A stretch of 64,000 nucleotides of DNA. Origin: Oreocharis arfaki. Taxonomy: Eukaryota; Chordata; Aves; Passeriformes; Paramythiidae. Positions 48,989 to 61,800 of the stretch are shown in pieces. A program made the translations under genes and the position numbers. The notes beneath the pieces are model-generated. The model was not told where the DNA came from and did not search any database. It saw only the letters and a list, made by a program, of their open reading frames with translations. The DNA is taken from assembly GCA_013398015.1 (NCBI GenBank), contig VZRR01011356.1, forward strand, positions 87,973 through 151,972, given 5' to 3'. Position 1 is the first letter of the stretch; every line of letters begins with the position of its first letter.

Positions 48989-49573
48989 GGAAGCTTAACA
49001 ACTGCTTTGTTTTGAGTGATAAGAGTTTAGGAGACTTCCAGATTTCCTTCACAAAGTCCAGTCAAGAAATGTAAATTTCCATAACTGTAATGCCTAATAG
49101 GTTCACATGTATCTGGCTGAACAAGCCTCAGGGAACTTCAAGAGATTATGTTTAGAATTATGGAGATGTAGCTATTCTCAGCATGCATGTCACAAGAGTT
49201 ACTGTAGGGGGTTTGTGTCTGTGTTTTTTAGAGTCTGAGGGTAAGCTCACTCTCCCCAAAAGCCACATTGCTGTGGAGAATTTAAGTAAAAAAAGGAAGG
49301 AACAGTAGCCTGGCTGTAGCTTGGGGAACTTTTGCATTGCCTACAGAGTTGGCAGAGCTGGTGCCTACTGCAGGCTAAATAGCTACGGCTCAATTAACTG
49401 TAAAGTCCCTGCAAAGCCAGTTGAGCTTGGAGTCGTAACAGCTTTGTTTTTCAGTGTTGTTAAAAATAAAACACGCAAGCCAAGAACCTTTGGGACACTG
49501 TGTCATTGTATATTTAAGGTCAAGAAGTATTCAGAAGTAAAGAAACTCCAGCAATTTTTATTTCTCCATCTAG

Positions 49574-49599
49574 TCTCTTATGGCCATCTCTTATGGTCA
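49574..49599 (+). repeat. 13-bp tandem duplication
   Basis: TCTCTTATGGCCA is followed directly by TCTCTTATGGTCA, one mismatch. Confidence 0.85.
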
Positions 49600-52563
49600 T
49601 CCTGCAGCCTTACTGAAACCATGGGTTTCCTCGAGATAAAAGAGTAATACAAGGTTCTCAAATTAAGACAGGCTGGGCTTCAAAAACTACAGTACATTTG
49701 GAAAAGGACGTTCCTGGGACCTTTCTCATGAAATGAAGTCAACTTTTAAAATTTCCAAGACTTTTGGACGTTACTTACTGAATATCCTCTCATGTTGCAG
49801 AGAAGTGTATACTATTTCTTCTTGAACATGAATAATAGAAAAATTGCCTTTAATTTCTGGTGGTTTTTTCTGAATGTTTTTTTGATAGCTCAGATATTCA
49901 GCTGTGTTTCATTTCTGCTTTCTCCTGCATGTGCCGTTGTGTATGTCTAAGAGAAGTGTGTTAGATCTTTGGCAATGTGATATGGAGCTTGGAAGCAGCA
50001 GGAGCTTTCATCTTTACTCTGCTTTCCCTCCTGCTGTTTTCTCCAACCCTGACTGGCTGCTAATTTTTTTTTACTGACAGTACTCATTTGCTTTTCCCTG
50101 AAAGCAGTTGGACTGGCTGGCTGAAGCAGGTGAACTGAATTCCTCTCCGTCTAACGTGGGAGAGCTGATAGTTTTCTAGTCTCATATACAGTGCAAGTTA
50201 TGATGTTATTTTATCCTGCTTTTCAGTGTGTCCAAATTGCACTGTGCTACTTACTTCTTTTTGGTGGGCCAAATGAAAGCTTATGTCAGCGTAGGGTGGT
50301 CAGAAATGGTAGAGATTGAAAAAGTCCGTCCTGTTTGTTTCTTTGTATCTTGCTATTCACTGACTGAGCATAGTCTTTCCTTTTTTTAATTCTGAGGGTT
50401 TTTTTACTGTCTAACAAATTAGCAGTTTTCTCAATTAGGAAGCCTTCGAGAGAGCTGGGATTACGTAAATACGGCATAAATTATGGTGTTTCCCTTTGAG
50501 AATGATGTTATAAATTTTAAACTCTATAATGAGCTCCCGTCATATAGGAAAAGTGTCATGCTTTTCTGAGAAGTACAAATGCAAATTCCAGATTATCCAG
50601 TTTCGTAGAGTTAAATTTGTTCCACAGAATATTCCATCTCCTCTGTCCTCCTCCTATTTCCCCTCCAACATTTTATCTGTGCCCTGCTGAGATGGAACAC
50701 GACTGTATCAATTGAATCTTCATTCAGTACTTTTGATGTTCAAGCTGTGACCCTCTTCTGGCTTTTGTTCTTGAGCACAGTTCAAGCAAGAAAAGAATGG
50801 GGTGACACATTGGCGATTGATTTTTTTTTTTAATATGATCATTTTGCCATCAAGAATTCTTTCCTCATCCTTGTTAAGTTAGCTTAATGGCAGACCTTTT
50901 AGGCTCTGCCCTACTTCCACTGAAGAAGTTGTCTTTGCATCCTCATTGCTCACATGGAAGGTGTTGGATAAGGGATTTTGTGCTAGTTCCAGTACTGAAA
51001 GGTTGCAAATCCATTAGTTCACAAGTGCTGTTGAACCCTTCTCAGTATGGCTTTTGCTTGCAGTTTCCTCTGACCTGAGTTTCAGGGCTCTCTGACTTGG
51101 CTTTTTGTCCCTGGGGCTTTCTGCTCAGAGCAGTTTTCTTCTGCTCAAAAACTGTTTCTTCTCTTTCCTGTTTAATGCAGGAATTGGAACTGCTGCCTTA
51201 TAGATTCTGGTCTGCTGCTCTCACTGTCCCTGATAGTGTTACAGGAAGGGTAGAAAACACATGACAATTACAGAGTATGGAGGATACAAGAAGGATGGCA
51301 ATCCTTTCTTCATACATAATGTTATTATGCATCTATAAGTCATACAGAACCCTTATGTAGTCCTCATGGCTTTCTTGTTTGAGTGGTAGTTGCTAAGAGT
51401 CTGTCTTTTTATGCTGTATGCAAATTTAATGTCCTCTTACAGCACATTCTGCCACCCAAAAAAGTAGATCTAAGTTAATCCTTCTCCAAGTAGCTTTACT
51501 TTTTACCTTGTGACCATATCCCAGTTGGAGTGGATTTAACTGGTGCTACAGAAACCAGCTTCTTAATATGAGTGGAGATGCTAGCAAGTGATGGCATGTC
51601 TCAGCTGGAGCTGCTTGTGACCCTCATGCACCCGTCCAAGTGCCAGTATCTTCCATAGCCACCTGGTGAAATAAAAATTTGGTCTCTCTGATGCTGAGGC
51701 AAAGAAATGTCTCCTGAACCTACCTAGTTCTTCTAATTGTTTTTTCTTATTATGTCTCTCTTTTGCAAAAGGGATAATCTAGACAACAATATCATTTAGC
51801 CTCATGATGAAAGTGGTGACTTCAAATCTGCACAAAGACATTTGTCTTTGTCAAGATCTCTGTGTGTATTTTTCCACTGCTGTGTCCTGGATTTTGAAAA
51901 TACCAAAGCGAGGTGGTAACTCAGTATTTGAACCAGTTCAGTCAGCTTCAGTTTTGTCCATGCACGGTCTTTTTAACAAGTAAAACTAGAAGATGACTGT
52001 TGTATCTCAGCAGAATAGGTTTCATCTTTGGATAAATTACAAAATAAGGACTTTAGAAGGTTGTCTGGTTTCCTTGTGTTACAGCCCCTCCCTCTTGAAG
52101 GAGATGCACCACTATGTATATGGAAAGAAGTGTGTGGGTACATATGAGTCCTGTGTGTTCGTGTGTCTCCTGTATGCCTTTAAGACTTAGAAAAAGAATT
52201 AACCCTGTCCCCCAAAGAACAAAATCCTTTGTGAAGAGTTGCATACTGTCTTTTACCAACCCAGAGAATGTCTAATGTGAGTTGGACATGTACCAAGCTC
52301 TAGATAAAGTAAAAATGCTTCCTGTGAAAGTTGTCCATCTTCTTCAAAAGTAATGTCTGAGACATGTCACCATCTTCTTGCTACTGAATTCAATCATCAT
52401 TCATAAATATCATCAGAACAGCTTTGTGTGTTTTTAACACAGAAAGTTCATGAATGAATTATCCTAATTCTCCTGATGTGTATAAATTATTTAAAAACTG
52501 TCTTGGTTCTTCAGACACTAATGTAACAGTGGAGATGTGCATGTGCTACTGCTGGATCCACAG

Positions 52564-52583
52564 CAATGCTTTTCAATGCTTTT
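52564..52583 (+). repeat. 10-bp perfect tandem duplication
   Basis: CAATGCTTTT occurs twice in a row. Confidence 0.8.
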
Positions 52584-54260
52584 GTCCATAGCACAGTAAG
52601 TACTTTTTCTTCCTTTGAGAAAAATCCGCTAGTTTATTTCAATTTTGTAACTTATTTATAAAATTAAGCGCCTTCAGTCTCTTTACAGATACAGGACACT
52701 ATTCTGTTTGAATGTATTAACAAATCACTCCTATACCGAAGGAAAAATGACACTTATTTTAAGATGATGAGGCCATGACATAAGCAGAGACTTGCTGGTT
52801 GAGAAAACGGGCAGCCTGAGAGGATGAGACTACTGCAGTATTTTGTTTTGCTGCTTTTTATTCCCGTCTTTTCTGGTAATGATCCAGTTCTTCCTTAAAT
52901 ATGTCGTGTATACAGGGGAGTAAAAAACTCCAGTATGGTAAAATGCTATGTTTAGATCACCATAATTTGCTGTAAATTTTAAGCATGAATTGTTCCTAAA
53001 CTTTGAAATAGATGAGAAATATTTTCAGCAGCCTACATCTTTGTACTGGCATGAAATATGGCAGCAACAACCGTAGTCATTAAGAGGAACTAATACCTTT
53101 CTCACAGGAAAAGATTAATTACAATCAAAACAGTGAAAAACAGTGCTAGCAAATACATCTTATTTTAAAGTTATATATGTGAGAAAAAATGTATTCCTTT
53201 TTTCTGTTCCTTTGCAGGCTCATTTTTTCCTTTGGTCTACCTGCTGTCAGATGCTGTAGGCACAGTTGTCGGGGTGAGACCATTCCTTCGGGACACAGCA
53301 CTGCTCTTTTTCCTCTTTTGTACTTTTCCATAGCCTGAAGATTGTGTTGCAGACATTTCAGTTCAATTTTGCAGCTTTTGCTGGGAGAGGTGGGAGATTA
53401 TTGTTCAGGAATTATACAGAACCGGAATACAGCCTTCATAGTGGGGTCTCTTCTTCCAGCATGGGTGGAGTTACTGCATTCAGGCTTTATAATCAATATG
53501 AAGAGAGTAGCATTTCAAAATTAGAACTTGACCTTTTCTGTCTTCTCCAAAGCAATGAAAATGAATATCCACATTATTTTACTTCAGAATGTTCCCCCCG
53601 AGTAAGCAATATTAAAAAAGAAGCTGATAATGTGTCGCATTTTTCTGCTGAGATGAAGGGGAACTGGATGGTTCAGAGACTGGTAATAGGATATGTGACC
53701 TTCCACCTCTGACCCATTTATTAAAACACAAGCCATGACAGTGGAGTCTAAAAGTCATCACTGTGGGATATGCAGCTGTAGAATCTGGAACTGTGTATTT
53801 CTGAATTTTTGAGGTCTGAGCCACTTGCCACAAACTTCCGCATCTTCTCAGCTGGCAGCAGATTTAGCTGGAGCCAATTGAAAAGTGAACTGAAAACAAA
53901 ATGAACGGAGGGAGCCTTGTAAATAAGGATATTTTAGGTGTGCTAAACTCAGTGATTTGTTTCTCTTCTGATCTGATATAGGTTGTTTGTCGTGTGTGTT
54001 TTGTGGCCCTTGTTTCAGAGTTCCCTTAATCAGTGCAGAAATGGTATGGACCCCAACTTTTACTTTGGGCTGCTAGGAAGGGGTTAATGCAAATAAGGGT
54101 TCTGTGGATTTTGCCTTGAGGAGATGCTCAAAACTGGCAGTGGCAATGACAGGTAATTTATATTATTTAACTTTTTGCCTCGGACCTCATGTAGAAGCTT
54201 CCTTACAACTTTTTTTTTCTATAAACAACCTAAGCTGCAGGTTAATTCTTTGAGGCCTGT

Positions 54261-54280
54261 CTTAGTACAGCTTAGTACAG
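54261..54280 (+). repeat. 10-bp perfect tandem duplication
   Basis: CTTAGTACAG occurs twice in a row, followed by the similar CTCAGGTA. Confidence 0.8.
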
Positions 54281-57200
54281 CTCAGGTAATTAGATCCACA
54301 GGTTTTACTTAGCCTTAATTATTGGCTGATTTTCCCTGAGCAGAAGCAATCAAGAAAGTCAAGAGGGTGATAGGAATGTTGATGTGCCATCAAAGTAGCT
54401 TTGCACACAGGCTGATGGCAGTGTAAGTGTGGCTGGCTTCCATCTGAAAACATTCTCCCTTCCCTCATACGTCCTAGAACTTGAGAGGACAAAGTAATGT
54501 AGTAGGTTAAATGCAACTAATTGGAAAAAAACAAAGTAAATCAAAACTGCTTGCAAACGAAAACAAAAAGCTTTTTACACATTTCACATACACATTCTCA
54601 CTCGCTTCCCTTTCCTCCTATTTCTCTGAAATCCAGGATGCATGCTTGTTCTTTTGTGTGCTGTGAAGGTTCAAAAAATATGTTTAAAAATGGCAAGAAC
54701 ATTTTCGTACAGTCATTCACTGAATTGTGTGAAGGTTTTAGTAAGAAAACAAGGAGACATAAACCCCACGTATTTAGCACATTATTCTCATGACAAGATA
54801 AAAATTTGCTTTTGTTGTTTCATTTCTGGTTTTCTCAGTGCAGCCATGCCTACACTGCTGCTGTTAGGAAACTGCCACTTCCTGAAGGGGCATCTAACTC
54901 AAAGCAAAACCCAGCAGGTTGCAGGCACTTTGACAGAAAGCTGTAAAGTACTTTCCCACTTCTCCGGGTTGCTCTATCTCTACGTATTTCTAGTTCTAAA
55001 AGATATTTTTCAATTTTCAATTACGTGTTTCTCAGAAAGTCTTGGTTATAAAGCTGACATGGTTGAAATACTGGCTTTGCATCAAGGTTTCTAACAGAAT
55101 TAGCATTTGAATCACTTGAGGCCCTATTCACAAAGCAGAGGACTGTTTGCATAATCAAAAATGCTTTATTTTGCATGCCAGTGGAGAGTCTAAGGGTTGT
55201 AGCTATGGCTCACAAGCAAAATTCAAGTGATCGCATTGATGTGTGTCTGTATGCTGCTGTCTCTCAGTCTTGCTTGCACAAATTAGTACAAATCTATATA
55301 AAAGCAAAAGAAAAGGTTTTGGAGCAATGTATATTCTCCATTAAAAGACTGATTAAGCTGGTTTTGCTGAAGTTATCAGTGTAAGGATTAGATGGACTTC
55401 CTACTCTTCCACATGTGAATGAGGTTTGGGGGCACTTGTGCTGCTGGGTTGTTGCAAGACAACGGATGTCTTTCTAAAGACATGCTCAGTAAAAATTTAT
55501 GAGCTTGGAAATGGCTTCTTGTGCTAAGGAGGTCAAACTAAGTAACCTATGAAAGTCTATATCTGTGGATAGTGTGTTCAAGACTTTAACACCTTTCTGT
55601 CAGATTTCTGCCAGCAGTCCAAGAGGCTTATGAATTGCATTAATAATAGTCCCATCTTGCCATTAGCCCATGCATTCATTTTTGTCATCCATCTTAATGG
55701 CTGTGGACAAGAAGGTAGGATGTCACATTCAATTACATGTGAATAACTCCTGATCACAGTTCAAGAACACAACGTGACTTCTAACCTCTCTAAGGCAATA
55801 AGAAACCTCTGAACCTTAAAAAAACCCTTAAATATTGGGAGATTTTATCCCTTTAATATTTTCTAGACTGAATTTCTGATCTGTTATTGCCATTGAATCA
55901 AGTTCTTTAGTGAAATTTAGACAGCAGAAGTTTGGTTATAATTATTACAGTTTCAGATTATTTGACCTTTAAAAAAGGAGTATAGTGTGATCTAGCTTTT
56001 TACTTGCTAATGTACGTCTATTAATTCAACATAAAATTGTTGAGGTGTGATATGGATTAAATACATTTATTTAAAAATATACTAGTTAAAAGCTTGAGAT
56101 CTAAATAAAAGGTAAAAGAAAGTGAGGTTTGAAGTAAATTAAAACTATCTTCAATAATAGATATGCTCCTGAAAAGACGATCTGTATTTTTGAGCCTTTT
56201 AAATTCTGGTGTGTGTGTTTGTTTGTTAAGTTCAAATTACACCTCTGGAGTAAAATTATATCTCAGATGCATCTAGATTGGGAAACTAGACTAGAAATTT
56301 CATGAATCTCTATTCCTAGAATTTTACGTTTCAAAATACTCCAGAGTCTAAGTGCATCATTAATAGAAGTATCTCCCTTTCTGTACCTTGCTTTGGAGCA
56401 GTCAGCAAAAGGTGAGTTTTACTCTGGTTCATACATCCATGTTCTTTGCAGAGTTTGCTGTTTTTCTGGTTGACTGAAGCACATAAATTTAAAGTAGTTG
56501 AGTTTCTCATTCATTTGTTTTAATTACAAAGGCCATTAACCTTGTAAAATCATTGACAGTTATAAATCTACATCTTTGAGAATTATGTAAACAAGTTTAT
56601 AAAAGCTCCTCAAGTGAAATGAAAGCCAAGCTGTATACAAGGACAAAGTTTTATTGACAGTACTTGTTAAAACCTAACAAAATGTTGGAAAAATACCTGC
56701 AGATAATCATACACTCCTTAATGACAAAGACATTGCTATGTTTCCTGTGGTAGCACTCATTGTATAGTTAACTTTAAATATACCTTCAATATATGGGTAC
56801 ACAGCTGTAGTTTCTTCTCAGGTAAATGGTTCTTAATATTTTAGGTGTAGTTCATTGTGGTCAGAGAACTTTGGGAGAGGAATGTGTTTTACTGCCTCAG
56901 ACCAGGTTTGTTTAGCTGTGGAGATCTTGTCAGTTTGCTGCAAATATTATCAGACTGTTATTTGTAAGTTTCCAAACCAGCTGGGGGAGAGGCATTTTGA
57001 TGGACCTCACAGAGTCTGTGATCTGTCATCACTGGAGTGCTGAGCCTTAATTAGAAATAAATGAGTATTGTTCCTGTGCCTGTTTCATCAACTGATCTTT
57101 CCTTTTCTTTTTGTTTGGGATTATTTCTGTTCTGCTTTCATAAGGCTGGTGCTATTTGAAATATTGAATCATGTTGTGAATTTAGGGAGGATGTTTAGCC

Positions 57201-57893
57201 TTGTGAAAGTTAGCACTTTGGCTGCCACTATTTTAATATCAGTATCTGAACTGGAATGTGCTCTCAGAGTTTTTGATGTAATCAGTTCTTGATTTTTAGC
57301 CAAAGCTTTCTGGCATGTGTTGGAACACAGGATTTAGTATTCCTCATTTATCAATTTCCCTTGGAGGTGCAGTTTACTGTTGCAGAATGTCTGATATACC
57401 ATGCACACTAACTAGCCATGGTGAAGGAGGAAAAGGATTCGTTAATGTCTATGGGTACTTGCTTCTGTCCTAATTTCTGTGACCTTTTTTTAGGTCAGTG
57501 TGTGTTCATTTGGGAGAAAAACTTGGCCCATAGAAATTCGGTGGCTTTGTTGAAGTCATTCTCTGATTTACTTGGCATGAGCTGATGAGGCAGCAGATCT
57601 CTAATAAAGAGTTCCAAGGACTTTACAGTGCTTGAGCTGTGTTTTCCAGCATACGAAGATGTTCTCACTTTAGTTGTAGAAACTAAAAATGTGTTTGCCC
57701 TTTTGCAGTATCTCAAAATATCATTGCAGATCAGCTGTCTTCAAGAGTTGCTTGAAAAAGGATTCATTTAGAGAAACAAAATGTTCCAAAGACTTTCAGA
57801 GGTTCAGAAACTGCTTCAAAGCAATTATGTTTTTGCCATATTCCACATTGGTCTTATGTTCATGAAATTGTTGCTTATCCTGAACTTAAGCTT

Positions 57894-57914
57894 CAGTGCA
57901 GTGCAACTGCACTG
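57894..57914. repeat. inverted repeat, 8-bp arms, 5-nt loop
   Basis: CAGTGCAG and CTGCACTG flank TGCAA. The sequence can also pair as TGCAGT/ACTGCA with loop GCA. Too short for a microRNA precursor. Confidence 0.8.
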
Positions 57915-58845
57915 GAGAGTCTTTTGTTTGTGTTGGGCAAGTTTGTTTGGGATCAGCTGGTGACATGATAGTGTTTCATCTCTGATCATATGATAGTTCT
58001 ACATTTATAAGGAGATTATATCCGGTAGTTTTGTGGTGTTCAGGTCCCATACTGGCAACATACTCATACACTGAGTGATCTAGTCCAGTTTGTACTTGGT
58101 CAAATCAAATTAGCAGCTGAAGTCTGATGTTTCTTCTTGCTTGGTTTCTGCAAGTAAAAAAGGAACTCACCGGGAGGAGTTTCTGCTACGCTTACTGGTT
58201 CAGCCACTCAATCTCTTAGTATTTTATTTGCTTTGTCTTTCTAATTGAAAATGGAAGTTATAGAGAAACACAATCTAGGCAAGTTGTCGTGCTCCTTCTA
58301 AGTCCTGCTGCTTAAGGTGCCCTACTTGCTTTGTGTTCCATTTCTCTTCAGGAACAAGAACCTCCATGCCTCATCTGTTTAGTTAGCAAGTCACATTTTT
58401 GTTTAGCTGTAACAATAAGCAAGAAGGATTTAAAGAGACAACTAAAGAATTGTCTTTATCTCTAGGCTCATGTACTGTGTGGGATGATGAACCAAGAATT
58501 AAGCTCTTGGATTTTGGCTTTTTAGCTTGTCCTGGGCCTATGAAACTCCCCTTGTAAAACTGGGTTTTTAGGTGGTAATTTTCATTGCACAGGTGTAAAC
58601 CTCCCCCTTTGTATTCAGCTTTGGTTTTGGATTTTTTTTCTTATATTGACAGAGTTACAAACTCTACACACCTATCCATGCATTTTTGTCCCCTTTTCCT
58701 TTCTGTATTCCCTCTAGCCTTCTTGCTTCCCTTTCTCATGTACTCTGGCAGCCTGGAGAAGACTGCCCCACTGAATGCTTGGCACTGTCCATACTTGGGC
58801 AGTGGTAGGGAGGAGAACTAGGAGAAATGGAGGTTAAGAACATAT

Positions 58846-58868
58846 GTTGGTGTGAGGATCACACCAAC
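58846..58868. repeat. inverted repeat, perfect 10-bp arms, 3-nt loop
   Basis: GTTGGTGTGA and TCACACCAAC flank GGA. Allowing one bulged T adds ATA/TAT outside. Half the stem pairs are G-C, so it would be a stable hairpin in RNA or extruded DNA. No known RNA family is recognised. Confidence 0.85.
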
Positions 58869-61800
58869 TATCATGGTGGGTTTGTAGGAATGCACATTCA
58901 GGGCCATTCGAAGTGGCACCAGGGTGGAAAGCAGTAACAGGAAGACGGGAAGGGTCGATGACTTTGACTGGCCTCAGCCAGGAGCCTGTGGCATGGAGAA
59001 TGAGGAATCTAATTGGGCTAGCATGTCCCACCCTTTTTGTCATTTGCAGAGGTGAAGAGGGGGGAGCAGAAGTGGAGCACAGGAGTTGGAAGATGTGTTC
59101 AGCCAAAAACAGGCTTGTGATTGCTATTTTGGGAAAATGGTTAGAATTGTTCTCCTGATGGCAATGTCCTATCTGTAACTGGTGGTGTGTTCCGGACTTC
59201 TTGGCTCAGACTTCTGTCTCTGCCAAACACCTGAATGTTTAAGCATACTCAGGGAGGATGGATTCTCTGGGAGATTTTAGCTGCTGAAGTGCAGCTGTAA
59301 AGTACAATTTTCCATTGACTAAATGTAAACGTTGAGAAATTGGACAAATTTTCACAGAAACTAGAGAAAGCACTTCCTTGACCTCAAGTCTAACTTTTGA
59401 AGGCCACCTTTCAATGAATGACTTCAGGGAACTGTTTGAAAAAAAGGTCAGCAACATTAAAAAGCGTATTTGTTCTTTAGTTCTCTCTTGGAAAAGAGCT
59501 GACCTGTTTTGACTGGAACAAGCACTGTTAGACACAAATTGGAAAAGATGAGGACATTTGTTTAAAGCCTGTTAAGGCAGTAGTGTCATCTTAGAGGAAT
59601 GGGTACTTTAAGAAGCAGGGCTATCAATTTTGCTACTGTCACTGTTAATTACTATGGTTCTATAAAAAGAATTTTATCTGGAAAAGCAAACAGTAAATTG
59701 CTGTAATTATAATTGATGAATGACACAACGGGATTGAAGAACTGAGTATGTTTTCAAGGGGGCTGGATGTTTTATATCTGTATGTAGTAGACAGACAAGC
59801 TGTTGAGATGGCCTTTAAAAAAAAATTCTTACCACCTGTGGTGTTAATGGGTTATGCTCGAAGGTCCCTTTAATGTGTTTTCTCACATTTCTTAGGAGTG
59901 CTTTAATTATATCACTGCTCAGAATGGCTTCCAGTATGATTTAGATCCATAGTTTGATTCATGTCATGCATCTACACAGGTAATTTTGAATATGTACTTG
60001 AAAATTATGGGTATGTTTTTAGCAAAAATAGGAGGATGGAAATGACTACCTTACCTCAACTAGGTCTCCTCTGAGCATCACTTAACTTTTGCATCACCCT
60101 GTCACTGTCAGCTGTGGCTGTCAACTCCATGAAGCTGAGACATTCCTTCAGCTCATCTTTTCTATTCTAGCACCTCTCCTGCGCTCTCTGAGGGCCAGCT
60201 GCTTTTTAAAAGAAACATACAGGGCTTACTGTCTTTTGCTTAAATGAAAATTTTTGTCCTGTACAAAACATATTTCCAAGTTGAACAATGTCCCCAACCT
60301 TTCGATAAGCACATGCTGCTCTGGAGAGTGGCATGATAATAACAGGTCTTCACTGTCATTTAACTGTAAATTTGTAAAGTTTGCAGTCATACTTATTTGG
60401 ATATAGTTACATTCTGGGTTAAATAAAGCAAAAATCCTGGGACTCCCAGTTTTTCTGTTTCATCTTCATTGCTTGCACCTTAAATTCAGCTAACATTGTT
60501 GATGGGTACTATGAACTGCAAGAGTAAATGACAATTCAGTGATGGGGTGAGAACCAAGACAATACCTGGAGCCTGCAGGGCAAAGGCAGAAGGAGGACAG
60601 TGCATCTGTTCCTTGTGAATTGATAGGGCCTTTACATGTGAAAAGAACACTTAAAACGTATTTTCAGGTTATGTGCTTCCAAAGTGGATGTCCAGCAGTG
60701 TTGGCACCAAAGGGCTTTGTTGGCCATGGTAAGGCATGGCTGTCCATTGCTGATATAATCTCTTTCAACTAATTTAGTCTGGAAAAGACTGGGTTTCAAA
60801 ACCCTTCACTGGGTTTTGCTGCTATAGTGTCTGCAAGCTTGCTTCGTCACTTTATTGCTTTTTTCATGGTAGAAATTAGTTTACAAGTTACCTGAGGGAA
60901 AATTGCCATTTTATAGTCTGCATGCTTAGCATATTTTTGGATGGGAAAGAAAAATCAATTACAAATCTTATAAAAGGCATCAAAGAGATCTAGGCTGAAT
61001 TAGGGTTATTTCCTATCCCTAAAAATGTTTTTAAAATATTCTAGATATTATTTATATTCTAATGATGCTTAAGAGCTTAATAGTTCATTGTTTTGAGTTG
61101 ATTTTTAGGGTAAGTTACACAGTGACTGGATTTCATTTGCTTTATTATGAAATCTTTGTTCTTTTCCTGTACACACTCCATGTTTTTCTCTTTTCAGTTG
61201 CAGAACAGTATGCCTGATTTTCATTGTGATTGATTTTGTTTACTAAAATAGTTGTAAAAATAATGGTTTGCTAGTTTTCTACTGAGTCTGCCTTTCTTTA
61301 ACATCTAAACCATTCCACAAGAGACACAGTAATGCTATGAGCATTCCAGCTTTATTTTCCACTTATGGGCAAAGAGGCATGTTGAGCCTCACCCACCCAG
61401 AAGAAGAAAATTGATATGATCTTTTAAAGACTCCTGTCTCGCTCCCTTTTTGAAAATAGCAAGACATATGCCACAAGCCTTTTTATTCTGCTGCCTGAAG
61501 TGTGTGCTGACAAATGAGTCTGCTTTTCGTGCAGTTTTTTTTTCTGAAGAAAATGGCCCACTGAGAAATGGAGCAAAAGTAATTTTTTTCTAAAATAGCT
61601 TTTCTGTAGAATTCCTCATTTGTAAATAGTGGCTCAAGTATGCTGGTAGGCAACTGAGTTTCATGTCAATGCAATTTAATTATTTCCTATGATGCCTTTT
61701 TGTCTTCTGTGTACAAAAAAAATATTCATTGCAGGTACATAAGGTTAAATGATTTCTTGTCATTGGTGAGTAACAAAATGCTCACTGACTTCAGCAGAGC

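Noticed and set aside
53344..53712. 122-codon plus-strand frame with protein-like composition
   Set aside because: I recognise no family and see no splice or promoter support; kept as chance.
54642..55094. 150-codon plus-strand frame with hydrophobic stretches
   Set aside because: No homology recognised, no promoter or splice context; hydrophobic content follows from T-rich sequence.
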